A stretch of DNA of 64,000 nucleotides from Candidatus Caldilinea saccharophila. Its GTDB lineage: Bacteria; Chloroflexota; Anaerolineae; Caldilineales; Caldilineaceae. Every line of letters starts with the position of its first letter. Positions within the stretch are counted from its first letter, which is position 1. Made by a program: the position numbers and the translations under genes. Where the stretch lies: the NCBI GenBank assembly GCA_016710365.1, contig JADJVW010000002.1, positions 248,001 through 312,000 of the forward strand, written 5' to 3'. A model generated the notes under the pieces. It saw nothing but the letters and a program-made list of their open reading frames with translations, did no database searches and was not told where the DNA came from. Shown piece after piece: positions 12,662 through 21,082 of the stretch.

Positions 12662-13936
12662 TTATGGTGGCGTCACAAAAAGCGGCTCTTCGGTGAACTG
12701 CATCGGATCGACGGCGACGCCGTTGATGCGCAGTTCCCAGTGCAAATGCGCGCCTGTGCTCAACCCCGTAGTTCCCACCAACCCCAGTACATCGCCAGCA
12801 GCGACTTGCATCCCTGGCGTTGCCTTGATCTCGCTCATGTGCCAATACCCGGAAAAGACGCCGCGCCCGTGGTCAAGCATCACGGCGTTGCCGCGTACGG
12901 CGAGTGGCTCGGCCAGCACGACCACGCCTGGCGCCGGCGCCAGGATCAAGGTGCCCTCCGGCGCGCCAAAATCCTGACCGGCGTGGAAATTGCCGATGTC
13001 GGCCACCGAATAGGTGCGTCGCGTGCCGAACGGGCTGGTCGTGGGGTAATCGGCGCTGATGGGGCGTTGAAAGGCGTCGCGCCACCATAGATCGGGGCTG
13101 ATTTGTGACCAGATCCCAATCACCCGCTCGCGCTCGGCCACCACAACATCGGGCGTCAGCACATCAGCCTTATCTTGTGAGATGACAATGTCTTGATACT
13201 CATACGGCCCGCTTTCCACGGTGACCGGCCAGGTGCGCAGCAAGTCAACGCCGCGTGCCGTCGTATAGCCCAGTTCTAGCGCGTACTCACCCGGTTCGAG
13301 CAGCGCATCGACAGGGATTAAGGCCGCCTGACGTAGACCGGCATCATCCAGCGGGGTAAACACCAGCGGCTGACCCAGCCAGCGGCCGATCAGATCCAGC
13401 GGCCTGCTGCTGGTGACGTACACGCGCCCGGTGCGGCCTTGCATGATCGTCGCCGACGCGTCGAACGCTGTAATCGCACCGAAGTTGATGGACGGCGGTG
13501 GCAGCACATCCTCCGGCACGTTCACCGGTTGACCGGGAAAGAGCCGGCGCGTGCTCGGGGCGTTGTTCAACTCCACAAGGAGAGCGGGGTCCAGTTTGTA
13601 ACGCGTGGCAAGCGCGCCAAGCGTGTCGCCAGCTTTGGCGCGCACACGCCCCGTCGTCGTGACGGCGGCGAGGGACGCGACAGGCAGCGCACCGTCGGCG
13701 TTCGGCACGAGCAGCACCTGACCGACGCGGATACGGTTGGGGTCGTCGATAGCGTTGGCTGAGGTCAAGGCGTCAAGCGATACGCCCAGTTGAGCGGCAA
13801 TGGCGCCCAGCGTGTCGCCCGCAGCTACGGTGTAGGTTGCGTCCGCCTCTTGCGCCTGAACAGGGCGCGCCAAAATCAGCAGGAGCAGCAGGGCAACCAC
13901 TAGCTTGCCCGCGGCCAGGCTACTCGGGCGCTCCAT
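12662..13936 (-). CDS. LysM and M23 peptidase domain protein
   Basis: Exported cell-wall hydrolase or regulator, 424 aa. A signal peptide (residues 1-28, LVVALLLLLILARPVQA) is followed by two LysM domains that bind peptidoglycan (YTVAAGDTLGAIAAQLGV and the one starting RVRAKAGDTLGALATRYKLD). A middle region of unknown fold comes next, then an M23 domain with its zinc ligands in FHAGQDFGAP, GYWHMSEI and HLHWELRING. The catalytic set is complete, so an active endopeptidase, or an activator of amidases, is likely. Its start overlaps the 3' end of hpt by 17 bp. Confidence 0.92.
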   Translation of the reverse strand: MERPSSLAAGKLVVALLLLLILARPVQAQEADATYTVAAGDTLGAIAAQLGVSLDALTSANAIDDPNRIRVGQVLLVPNADGALPVASLAAVTTTGRVRAKAGDTLGALATRYKLDPALLVELNNAPSTRRLFPGQPVNVPEDVLPPPSINFGAITAFDASATIMQGRTGRVYVTSSRPLDLIGRWLGQPLVFTPLDDAGLRQAALIPVDALLEPGEYALELGYTTARGVDLLRTWPVTVESGPYEYQDIVISQDKADVLTPDVVVAERERVIGIWSQISPDLWWRDAFQRPISADYPTTSPFGTRRTYSVADIGNFHAGQDFGAPEGTLILAPAPGVVVLAEPLAVRGNAVMLDHGRGVFSGYWHMSEIKATPGMQVAAGDVLGLVGTTGLSTGAHLHWELRINGVAVDPMQFTEEPLFVTPP

Positions 13937-14505
13937 AGATGCTCGGCTTTAACACGCCAATGAAGGGCAGATTGCGATAAACTTCACCGTAGTCCAACCC
14001 ATAGCCCACCACAAACTCGTTAGGGATCGAGAAGCCCACCCAATCGACGTGAATGTCGACTTCACGGCGCTCCGGCTTGTCGAGCAGGGTCATAATGCGC
14101 AGCGAGGCGGGGCGCGCTTTGCAGAATGCGCAGCAGATAGCTGAGCGTGTGCCCGCTGTCGATGATATCTTCGACGAGGATGACGTTGCGTCCTTCGATG
14201 GAGGTGTTGAGATCCTTCAAGATGCGCACGACGCCGCTGCTGCTGACGCCCGAGCCGTAGCTGCTGGTCGCCATAAAGTCGATTTCGTGGGGAACCGCAA
14301 TCGAGCGGATCAAGTCGGCCATAAAAATAATGCTGCCCTTGAGCACCGACACCAGCAACAAATCTTTGTGGGCATATTCCCGGTTGATGATTTCGCCCAA
14401 TTCGCGAATACGTTTGCGAATGGTAATTTCATCGACCAGGACTTTGGAGATGTCTTGATGCAGACTTATTTTGTCAAAGCCGAGGTGGTGTGGGAGGGTG
14501 CTCAT
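13920..14505 (-). CDS. hpt: Hypoxanthine phosphoribosyltransferase, one frameshift near the 3' end
   Basis: Purine salvage enzyme that makes IMP or GMP from base and PRPP. The PRPP-binding loop is VILVEDIIDSGHTL, and KGSIIFMADLIR and FMATSSYGSG are further family motifs. After LLRILQ the frame is lost at an AAA run (about 14118-14120). In the next frame the family C-terminus continues: RPASLRIMTLLDKPERR, then HVDWVGFSIPNEFVVGYGLD and NLPFIGVLKPSIYGAPE, with a TAG at 13920. Removing one A restores a normal protein of about 194 residues. The homopolymer context makes sequence error likely. Confidence 0.88.
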
Positions 14506-14530
14506 GGCTGATGCCGTCCTGTGGTGGTGC

Positions 14531-16033
14531 TCACGGAGCAGATGATTTGACCTGGTGCAGGATGATTACCCGATCGCCGATGGTCAATGGAAAACCCGAT
14601 GCGTCTTCGACGCGCGTGGCCGATCCGGGCTGTAGCTTGCTGGCAGACGCCGCGGCGCTTTGATCGCCAGCGGTGCGCGCGATGGCTTGCGTTTCAACCG
14701 TGGGCGCCTGCTCAGCCAGACCCGCCGTTTCCACCAGCTCGCCAAAAACCCACGCTGCGCTGCCCGCCACCTCGACCTGCCACCAGGCCGCATCACGCGA
14801 GCGCCCTAGAATCGGCAGCCGGTCGCCGTCCACAACATACCCCAGCAAGTCAAAGTCAACCCCCGGCCCTGCACGCAGGTTGAGCACCGCAGTGCGCACA
14901 AAGGCGGTGGGCGTATCCGGTGCATCTTCCCCCACCGCTGCTGACGATGCTGTTTCGGCAGAGATTGTTTCCGTAGGCGCTGTTTCGGCAGGCGCTGCAA
15001 CAGGTGAGGCGCTGGCAGCTTTGAAGCGGCCACTCCAGGCTGCGGTCAGGTCGAGATACTGGCTGCCAAACGCGGCGCTTGGCTCGATAAAGGAGCCTTC
15101 AGGCCATTCGTTGAAGCTGTTGACGACCACCCAATCCGCGCCGCCGTCGATGGCCGCCTGCCAGGAGCGTTCGTAGTAGGCGCCGCCCTCCCGGTCTTTC
15201 GCAAATCCATTGCCGGGTCGAATTTTGACATCATTGTAGCCAGGCATGACCGTGGCCACCCATACACTTCCCGCGCCCGCGACGCGCGTCGCAAATTTGC
15301 GATTGGTGGCAAGCAAATCCGCCGGTGGATTCCAGGTGTTGCTGTAAAGATGATGTCCATCAAAGACGGCAAGCAAGGAGGTGTCCACCCCTTCGCTTAC
15401 CCAAAATGCGCTGTAGCTGGGATCTACCTGGCTGCGCATCGCGGCCCAGGCGTCCACGCTGTAGATGCCTGGCCGCCAGAAGAAGACAACCGGTCGGCCA
15501 TCCACGCGCAGATACGCCGGATGATTGGCGTGCACGCCGAGCAGATGTTGCAACGCGCCGGTGGTGGCGTCTACGCCGCCCAAGAAAGGGGAATCGGTCT
15601 CGAATAAGGCTGCGATTTTGAAGCCGCGCGCGGCCGCTTCGTCGAGCAGCGCGGTCAGATTGGCCTCTGTCTGATTGCTTGCGCCGCCAGGTCCGTACCA
15701 GGCCACAACAAACGCATCGATGCCCGCGCCTTTCGCCTGGTCGATGTGGCGCCCCATCACGCCGCGGTCGCGGCTGACGTAGGGTTCGGCGGGCAGGTCG
15801 CTCAACTGGTCGTAGGTCCACGTGGCTTCGTCAAACCAAGTGTAATAGAAGGCCAACACCAACCGGTCGGTGATGCTTTGGGTGGCAGGACGCGCCGCAG
15901 TGGCGGCGCTGGCGGCTTTGGGATATTGCAACAACACGCTGAGCAACATCACCAGCAGCAACAGGATCAAGGTAATGAGGATGCGCCAGCCTAGATGCAG
16001 CCCGCCCTCCGCGCGTTCCTCGATAGCAGGCAT
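14531..16033 (-). CDS. Membrane-anchored GH99/GH71-like glycosidase with SH3 domain
   Basis: 500 aa. One N-terminal membrane anchor (~18-37) precedes a TIM-barrel-like domain beginning RLVLAFYYTWFDEATW and containing DQAKGAGIDAFVVAWYGPG, VVFFWRPGIYS and VVVNSFNEWPEGSFIEPS. These match the pattern of GH99-like endo-mannosidase domains, whose acid residues lie in such WYG and NEWxEG segments. An Ala/Thr/Glu-rich linker leads to an SH3b domain (~385-440, LNLRAGPGVDFDLLG). It probably acts outside the membrane on glycans; the substrate is unknown. It lies just upstream of hpt on the same strand. Confidence 0.82.
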   Translation of the reverse strand: MPAIEERAEGGLHLGWRILITLILLLLVMLLSVLLQYPKAASAATAARPATQSITDRLVLAFYYTWFDEATWTYDQLSDLPAEPYVSRDRGVMGRHIDQAKGAGIDAFVVAWYGPGGASNQTEANLTALLDEAAARGFKIAALFETDSPFLGGVDATTGALQHLLGVHANHPAYLRVDGRPVVFFWRPGIYSVDAWAAMRSQVDPSYSAFWVSEGVDTSLLAVFDGHHLYSNTWNPPADLLATNRKFATRVAGAGSVWVATVMPGYNDVKIRPGNGFAKDREGGAYYERSWQAAIDGGADWVVVNSFNEWPEGSFIEPSAAFGSQYLDLTAAWSGRFKAASASPVAAPAETAPTETISAETASSAAVGEDAPDTPTAFVRTAVLNLRAGPGVDFDLLGYVVDGDRLPILGRSRDAAWWQVEVAGSAAWVFGELVETAGLAEQAPTVETQAIARTAGDQSAAASASKLQPGSATRVEDASGFPLTIGDRVIILHQVKSSAP

Positions 16034-16120
16034 GGTGGGATCGAATTGATCGGCTCACGTATTAGTTCGGTGCTCACAACCACCGATGGTATCACGCGGC
16101 GTGTGCGTGGCAAAAATCAT

Positions 16121-16795
16121 TCAGCGACGGGGGGAGCGTTGACGCGCCACGCCAGGCGCAACTTGCATAGCCGGCAGCGTAAGGAGTTCGTTGAGCATCA
16201 TTGCGGTCGCGCCCCAGATCGCGTGCTCGTCTACCGCGAAGTAAGGAACCTCAACTTCCCGCCCGCGCAGCGTCCAGGGTTCGGTGCGCCGTGCAGATGG
16301 GTTGAGCAGGGTTAGCAACGGCGCTTCAATCAGCGCCGCCACCTCATAGGGGTCAAGATTGAACTCTGGGCGATAGTCGATCCAACCGACGGTCGGTTGG
16401 ACTAGATAATTGCTTGGCGAGACATAAAGCGTCGTCAAATGGCCGAGCACGGTATAGCGGCTGGCGTGCACCCCGATCTCTTCGTAGGTTTCCCGTAGGG
16501 CAGTCGCTGTCAAGTCGTCGTCCGCCGGCTCGTAGCCGCCGCCCGGAAAGCCGATTTGTCCGCTGTGCACGCCAGGATAAGTGGGACGCAGGATGAGCGG
16601 CAGAAATACCTGCGCATCGTGTGGGTAAAGCAGCGCCAGGACGCCGCCATGTCGCGCATCGGCGTGCGGCGCATCAGCGAACTCACCGCCCGGACGAGGG
16701 CGCGGCGCCATCTGGTATTGAGCGTCGCGGCCGGGCAGGGGCTGGCGCAGGTCGTGACGCAATTGTCGCAGAAATGGCTCGAAAATTTCTTGCAT
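16121..16795 (-). CDS. Nudix hydrolase, CoA diphosphatase type
   Basis: 224 aa. The Nudix box reads GGGYEPADDDLTATALRETYEEIGV, shown here only by its key residues: G, E, and the REtyEEiG core with metal-binding glutamates. Immediately before it, LILRPTYPGVHSGQIGFPGG matches the CoA-pyrophosphatase (UPF0035/NudL) signature ahead of the Nudix box. The enzyme should cleave CoA or its derivatives to phosphopantetheine and 3',5'-ADP. It lies 6 bp from the stop of the RlmI-like gene, suggesting co-transcription. Confidence 0.88.
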   Translation of the reverse strand: MQEIFEPFLRQLRHDLRQPLPGRDAQYQMAPRPRPGGEFADAPHADARHGGVLALLYPHDAQVFLPLILRPTYPGVHSGQIGFPGGGYEPADDDLTATALRETYEEIGVHASRYTVLGHLTTLYVSPSNYLVQPTVGWIDYRPEFNLDPYEVAALIEAPLLTLLNPSARRTEPWTLRGREVEVPYFAVDEHAIWGATAMMLNELLTLPAMQVAPGVARQRSPRR

Positions 16796-16801
16796 GTCAC
16801 A

Positions 16802-18025
16802 TCACGCCGTTACCCGCACGAGCAAACCTTTCAAATATTCACCCTCTGGGAAGGTGATGGCGACCGGATGGTCGGCGCTCTGACGGAATGCTTCGAGCAC
16901 CTGCACCGAACGCCCTGCATCGATCGCCGCGCCAAAGAGCACCTTTTGGAAGAGGTCGCTGCTGACCAGGCCGCTGCAACTAAAGGTCGCCAATAGGCCG
17001 CCAGGACGCAACCGTCGCAAAGCCAACCGGTCGATCTCCTTATAGCCGCGCAGCGCGCGTTCGACCCCGGATTGGTTCTGCGCAAACTTGGGCGGGTCCA
17101 GAATGACGAGGTCATAGAGCCGCTCCGGCTCGGCTTCCCAGTCGCGCAGCACCGTGAAGACATCGCCGGCGATATTCTCCGAGACCGTATCTGGGTCAAA
17201 GCCATTGCGCCGCAGATTCGCTTCGGCCAGGGTCAACGCCTCCACGCTCGTGTCGATATTGGTGACATGCGCCGCACCGGCGCGCAAGGCGTGCACCGCA
17301 AAGGCGCCGGTGTAACTGAACGCATTCAACACGTTTTGTCCCGCACAATACGCGGCCACCCGCCGTCGATTGGCGCGCTGGTCTGTGTAAAACCCAGTCT
17401 TCTGCCCTTGCAGCAGATCGATGTGGAAAATCATGCCATCTTCGCAAATTTCTATGATTTCGGCGGGCGCGTCGCCGGTCAGCAAACCGCTCACCGGCGT
17501 CAGCCCTTCCAGGCGACGCACTGCCATGTCACTGCGCTCGACGACGCCGCGGCAACCGGTTTCAGCCAGAAGCGCCTGGGCCAACTCCTGTTTGCGGCGG
17601 TCAATGGCAAGCGTGCCGGCCTGCATCACCAAGAACTCCCCAAATCGATCCACGGTCAAGCCGGGGAGAAAATCATTCTCAGCGTTGATGAGGCGCAGCG
17701 CGGTGCAGCCCTGCACTTCCGGCAAAGCCGCGCGCATCGCCAGCGCGGCGCGGATGTGACGCAGCCAGAAGCTGGCGTCGATTGATTCGGCCGCGTCCCA
17801 GGTCAATAGCCGCACCTGGATCTGGCTGTGCCGGTTAAGGTAGCCGCGCGCCAGAAATGCGCCCCGCGCGTCATGCACGTCCACGATCTCACCGTCGATA
17901 GCAGCAGACGCGATCGTGCTGATGGCGCCGCTGAAAATCCACGGGTGGCGCTGTCTGACCGGTTTCTCACGTCCTGCCTTGAGGACGACCACAGGATATT
18001 TACTGACTGGCGCTGGTTTTGTCAC
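16802..18025 (-). CDS. rlmI: RlmI-like 23S rRNA (cytosine-C5) methyltransferase
   Basis: Class I rRNA methyltransferase with N-terminal PUA domain, 407 aa from GTG 18025, which has GGAG six bases upstream. Longer open frame is available but would run into the preceding gene. The PUA region is VVVLKAGREKPVRQRHPWIF with ARGYLNRHSQIQVRLL. The central part GLTVDRFGEFLVMQ and KTGFYTDQRANRR lead into motif I (VLNAFSYTGAFAVHALRAGA) and the catalytic-loop motif LVILDPPKFAQNQ. The GFxxDQR and DPPxF motifs are typical of RlmI/RlmK-type enzymes. The start overlaps the small upstream gene by 26 bp. Confidence 0.88.
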   Translation of the reverse strand: MTKPAPVSKYPVVVLKAGREKPVRQRHPWIFSGAISTIASAAIDGEIVDVHDARGAFLARGYLNRHSQIQVRLLTWDAAESIDASFWLRHIRAALAMRAALPEVQGCTALRLINAENDFLPGLTVDRFGEFLVMQAGTLAIDRRKQELAQALLAETGCRGVVERSDMAVRRLEGLTPVSGLLTGDAPAEIIEICEDGMIFHIDLLQGQKTGFYTDQRANRRRVAAYCAGQNVLNAFSYTGAFAVHALRAGAAHVTNIDTSVEALTLAEANLRRNGFDPDTVSENIAGDVFTVLRDWEAEPERLYDLVILDPPKFAQNQSGVERALRGYKEIDRLALRRLRPGGLLATFSCSGLVSSDLFQKVLFGAAIDAGRSVQVLEAFRQSADHPVAITFPEGEYLKGLLVRVTA

Positions 18026-18239
18026 AATGATGCTCCAATTCCCAACCATATTCGTTGATGCAGATGTGTGCGCCGGGTAATTGCACCATGCGCGTGGCGG
18101 GATCGTAGATGAAATCGATCTCACCGCCGTCCTGCGTCGTTAAAATGCCTGCGACGCGCGCGGCGCTCCGGCTGGTAAACCGTACACGGTAGCCTTTGTA
18201 GATGACCCAGTGGGTCAAGGGCTTGACATCGATGCGCAT
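18000..18239 (-). CDS. Small conserved-looking hypothetical protein
   Basis: 79 aa: MRIDVKPLTHWVIYKGYRV..., no recognised family. AAGGAG sits 6 nt before the ATG, an excellent ribosome site. The gene overlaps tilS at its start (25 bp) and the rlmI-like gene at its end (26 bp), so it is translationally threaded between two RNA-modification genes. Composition is mixed alpha/beta with aromatic residues (INEYGWELEHHCDK). No signal peptide or membrane segment is visible. Confidence 0.7.
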   Translation of the reverse strand: MRIDVKPLTHWVIYKGYRVRFTSRSAARVAGILTTQDGGEIDFIYDPATRMVQLPGAHICINEYGWELEHHCDKTSASQ

Positions 18240-19819
18240 GATGTCTCCTTGTGTAACCGCCACCGGACGATCCAAATCCGGTGCGTGTGCTCCGTGATGC
18301 GGGCTGTGTGCGATTGCGCCAATCCACAGACCCAGATTATCCTCTCGTCCTTCTCATCCACGATGATCGGCCAGCCAGCGCGCAGCGGCGGCGCGATCTT
18401 GGCGTCTGTAAAGAGGTCGCCGACCGCTTTGCGTTTTCCCGCCATGCCGAGCGGGGCAAGCCAAAAGCCATGCTGCGGCGTCGTCAGCGCCGGCGCCATC
18501 ACTTTATCCGCGTCGAAATAGGCCGTCCAGCGCGCAGCATTTGTTCGCCAAGCCGAGGATACCTCATTGCGTGCGAGGATGTTGCTTTCCAGCATCCAGT
18601 TTCCCACCGCAACGTGGCCGGGGTTAGGCAGGGCGAGGCGCGTAGCGCTCTCTCGCCAGCGTGCGTCCAGCCAAGGGACGTCGGGTTGAAGCGGCAGCCC
18701 ATCCTGACGATGCAGGGAAAGCCGTTGCGCCCCCTCGCTGGACACGACGCTCCACGCCAGGCGTCCCGCCAGCGGGTGTGGCCCGGAGTTTGCGCGCGGC
18801 TGCACGCTGGCCGCGGCCAGCGCGGCCACCTGCGCCGCCCCGATCTCACGCAGGTCGGCGTGGAGATGGCGCAACGCTGCACGCAACACACCGCGCACCT
18901 CGCTTTGCGTGAGGCGCTGCAATCCGGCCAGGTCGATCAGCACGTGCGCGTCATCCTGTACGATGGCAAGCTGTTGCAGCCGCTGCCGGTCAAGGGCGCC
19001 GAGCCGATCGGCGTCGTCGGCCAGCAGCGGGGCGGTGCGCGCCAGCGTCTCCACCACCTGCGGATTGATGCGCGCCAGCAGCGGCAGCACCGCGTGGCGG
19101 ATCAGGTTCCGGCTGCGCGTCTCATCTGTATTGCTGGCATCCTCGCGCCAAGTCAGGTGATGACGGCCAGCGTAGTCGAGAATTTCCGCGCGCGCGGCTG
19201 CCAACAGCGGACGCACCACCCGCACTGGCCGCGGCGTCAGCTCGCCATCGTCGAGCCACGTAACCGGACGCATTGCGGCCAGCCCGGTCAGTCCGCTGCC
19301 TTGCACCAGGTGCAGCAGCAAAGTCTCCGCCTGATCCTGCGCGTGATGGGCGACGACAATCACAGGAACCAGTTCCGCCGGCGTGACGTTATAGGCGATT
19401 GTGCTCAGCGCGCGATAGCGTGCGCGGCGCGCGGCCGCTTCGAGACCGGCCGGATCGCGGCGCAGCACGGCGCCGTCGAGACGGGTGGTGTGAAAGGGCG
19501 CCTGCAGATGCATGGCCAGCGCATGCACCAATGCTGCATCTTCGGCCGAGTCGGGTCGCAGCGCATGGTCGATATGCGCCACGTGCAGGTCAATGTCCCA
19601 ATCAGGGGCAAGCTGCGCCAGGGCGTGCAGCAGCGCAACGCTGTCCGCCCCACCGCTCACCGCGACGACGACCGGTTGACGTGGCGCAGACGTCACTAAG
19701 AAGAAAGCGTGGCTGCGCTGCGCCTGCTGAATGTGAGCAAGCAACGGTTCTGGCGACGGTGGCATCGTGGGTTGTGGCGGTGCTAAATGGGACACGTGTG
19801 CATTATAATGCATTGTCAC
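18215..19819 (-). CDS. tilS: tRNA(Ile)-lysidine synthase
   Basis: Converts C34 of tRNA-Ile2(CAU) to lysidine, an essential step for reading AUA codons. The PP-loop is VVAVSGGADSVALLHAL (~50-66), followed by HVAHIDHALRPDSAEDA, VAHHAQDQAETLLLHLVQGS and DASNTDETRSRNLIRHAVLP, all diagnostic. The C-terminal substrate-binding domain includes PPLRAGWPIIVDEKDERIIWV. 534 aa is long for the family because of the middle region. The N-terminus is uncertain: no clear Shine-Dalgarno precedes ATG 19819, and M19 (19765) is an alternative. A 14-bp palindrome, TGCATTATAATGCA, lies at the very 5' end (19799-19812). Confidence 0.93.
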   Translation of the reverse strand: MTMHYNAHVSHLAPPQPTMPPSPEPLLAHIQQAQRSHAFFLVTSAPRQPVVVAVSGGADSVALLHALAQLAPDWDIDLHVAHIDHALRPDSAEDAALVHALAMHLQAPFHTTRLDGAVLRRDPAGLEAAARRARYRALSTIAYNVTPAELVPVIVVAHHAQDQAETLLLHLVQGSGLTGLAAMRPVTWLDDGELTPRPVRVVRPLLAAARAEILDYAGRHHLTWREDASNTDETRSRNLIRHAVLPLLARINPQVVETLARTAPLLADDADRLGALDRQRLQQLAIVQDDAHVLIDLAGLQRLTQSEVRGVLRAALRHLHADLREIGAAQVAALAAASVQPRANSGPHPLAGRLAWSVVSSEGAQRLSLHRQDGLPLQPDVPWLDARWRESATRLALPNPGHVAVGNWMLESNILARNEVSSAWRTNAARWTAYFDADKVMAPALTTPQHGFWLAPLGMAGKRKAVGDLFTDAKIAPPLRAGWPIIVDEKDERIIWVCGLAQSHTARITEHTHRIWIVRWRLHKETSCASMSSP

Positions 19820-19881
19820 GGCTCAGGAAGGAAGCAGAGAGTCGTTATGTTGTAAAGCCTTTTTTGGTGGCTGTCCGCCTA

Positions 19882-19890
19882 TGGTATACT
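19882..19890 (+). promoter_or_regulatory. Extended -10 promoter of the mre-min-rod cluster
   Basis: TGGTATACT: a TATACT hexamer with the upstream TG of an extended -10. The -35 region is poor (T-rich), which fits an extended -10 type. The start point would be near 19897, about 90 nt before mreB. Confidence 0.55.
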
Positions 19891-19901
19891 CAAGTGTAAT
19901 T

Positions 19902-19924
19902 TTCCTATAGTAGACCTATAGGAA
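19902..19924. promoter_or_regulatory. Perfect palindrome upstream of mreB (candidate operator)
   Basis: TTCCTATAG and CTATAGGAA are exact inverted 9-mers separated by TAGAC. It starts about 5 nt after the predicted transcription start, a position typical for a repressor site. No regulator gene is nearby to name the protein. Confidence 0.55.
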
Positions 19925-19987
19925 TTGGGCTGCATTTACATGCCGTGACGTTGTTTGCGTCAGGCGCATTGAGGGGATAAATTACGT

Positions 19988-21055
19988 GTGAATAACCCGG
20001 TCGACTGGCTCTTAGGGCTGTTTTCACTCGATATCGGGATCGATTTAGGCACGGCCAACACGCTTGTCCATGTCAAAAACAGGGGCATCGTGATCAACGA
20101 GCCGTCGGTGGTCGCCATCGATATTTCATCGCGGCGGCGCAACAAGGTGAAGGCAGTCGGCAGCGAAGCCAAAGAGATGGTGGGCCGGACGCCTTCGCAC
20201 ATCGTTGCCATTCGTCCTTTGCAGGACGGCGTGATCTCGGACTTCGATGTGACGGAGCAGATGATCCACCACTTCATCGGCAAGGTGCACGGGGGGCGTT
20301 TTGGCGCCGCCCGGCCCCGCGTGGTGATCGGCATCCCGTCCGGCGTGACTGAAGTGGAAAAACGCGCGGTGCGCGACGCCGCGATCAGCGCCGGCGCCCG
20401 CGAGGCGGGTCTGGTCGAAGAGCCGATGGCTGCGGCCATCGGCGCCGGGCTGCCAGTGACGGAATCGATCGGCTCGATGATCGTAGATATTGGCGGCGGT
20501 ACGACGGAAGTGGCCGTGATTTCCTTGGGTGGCATCGTGGTGTCGCGCTCGATCCGCGTGGCAGGCGATGAGATGAACGAAGACATCATCAATTATGCGC
20601 GGCAGAAATACAACCTGCTGATCGGCGAGCGGATGGCCGAACGCTCCAAGATCGAGATCGGCTCCGCGTATCCGCTCGAACGCGAGCGTACGATGATCCT
20701 GCGTGGGCGCAACTTGATCACCGGGCTGCCCGAAGCCGTCGAAGTCAGCTCCGTGGAAATCCGCGAGGCGCTCTCCGGCTCCGTCCAGGTGATTGTCGAT
20801 GCGGTCAAAGCCACCCTGGACGAGACGCCGCCCGAATTGGTGGCCGACCTGATGGAGTATGGCATCGTGCTGGCGGGCGGCGGCGCGCTGTTGCAAGGTC
20901 TGGCGCAGCGTCTGCAAGACGAGACGCGGATGCACGTCTACGTTGCCGATAACCCGCTGACGGCAGTCGCCATGGGCACCGGCATGATCTTGGAAAAACC
21001 GGAATTCTATCGCGAAACGTTGACCAGTATGCAACGAAAGGCGACGATTCGATAA
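19988..21055 (+). CDS. mreB: Rod shape-determining protein MreB
   Basis: Bacterial actin homologue that guides the elongation machinery along the inner membrane, 355 aa from a GTG start. Motifs: phosphate loop 1 LDIGIDLGTANTLVHVKNRG, VVIGIPSGVTEVEKRA, phosphate loop 2 SMIVDIGGGTTEVAVISLGG, EEPMAAAIGAG and the adenosine motif YGIVLAGGGALLQGL. It is the first gene of mreB-mreC-mreD-mrdA-minC-minD-rodA. Confidence 0.97.
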   Translation: MNNPVDWLLGLFSLDIGIDLGTANTLVHVKNRGIVINEPSVVAIDISSRRRNKVKAVGSEAKEMVGRTPSHIVAIRPLQDGVISDFDVTEQMIHHFIGKVHGGRFGAARPRVVIGIPSGVTEVEKRAVRDAAISAGAREAGLVEEPMAAAIGAGLPVTESIGSMIVDIGGGTTEVAVISLGGIVVSRSIRVAGDEMNEDIINYARQKYNLLIGERMAERSKIEIGSAYPLERERTMILRGRNLITGLPEAVEVSSVEIREALSGSVQVIVDAVKATLDETPPELVADLMEYGIVLAGGGALLQGLAQRLQDETRMHVYVADNPLTAVAMGTGMILEKPEFYRETLTSMQRKATIR

Positions 21056-21082
21056 CATTGTTCATGGATTTGATCGCTTCCC

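Noticed and set aside
19799..19812. TGCATTATAATGCA as a divergent promoter
   Set aside because: It contains TATAAT on both strands, but no -35 at a proper distance on either strand; it also lies in the putative start of tilS.
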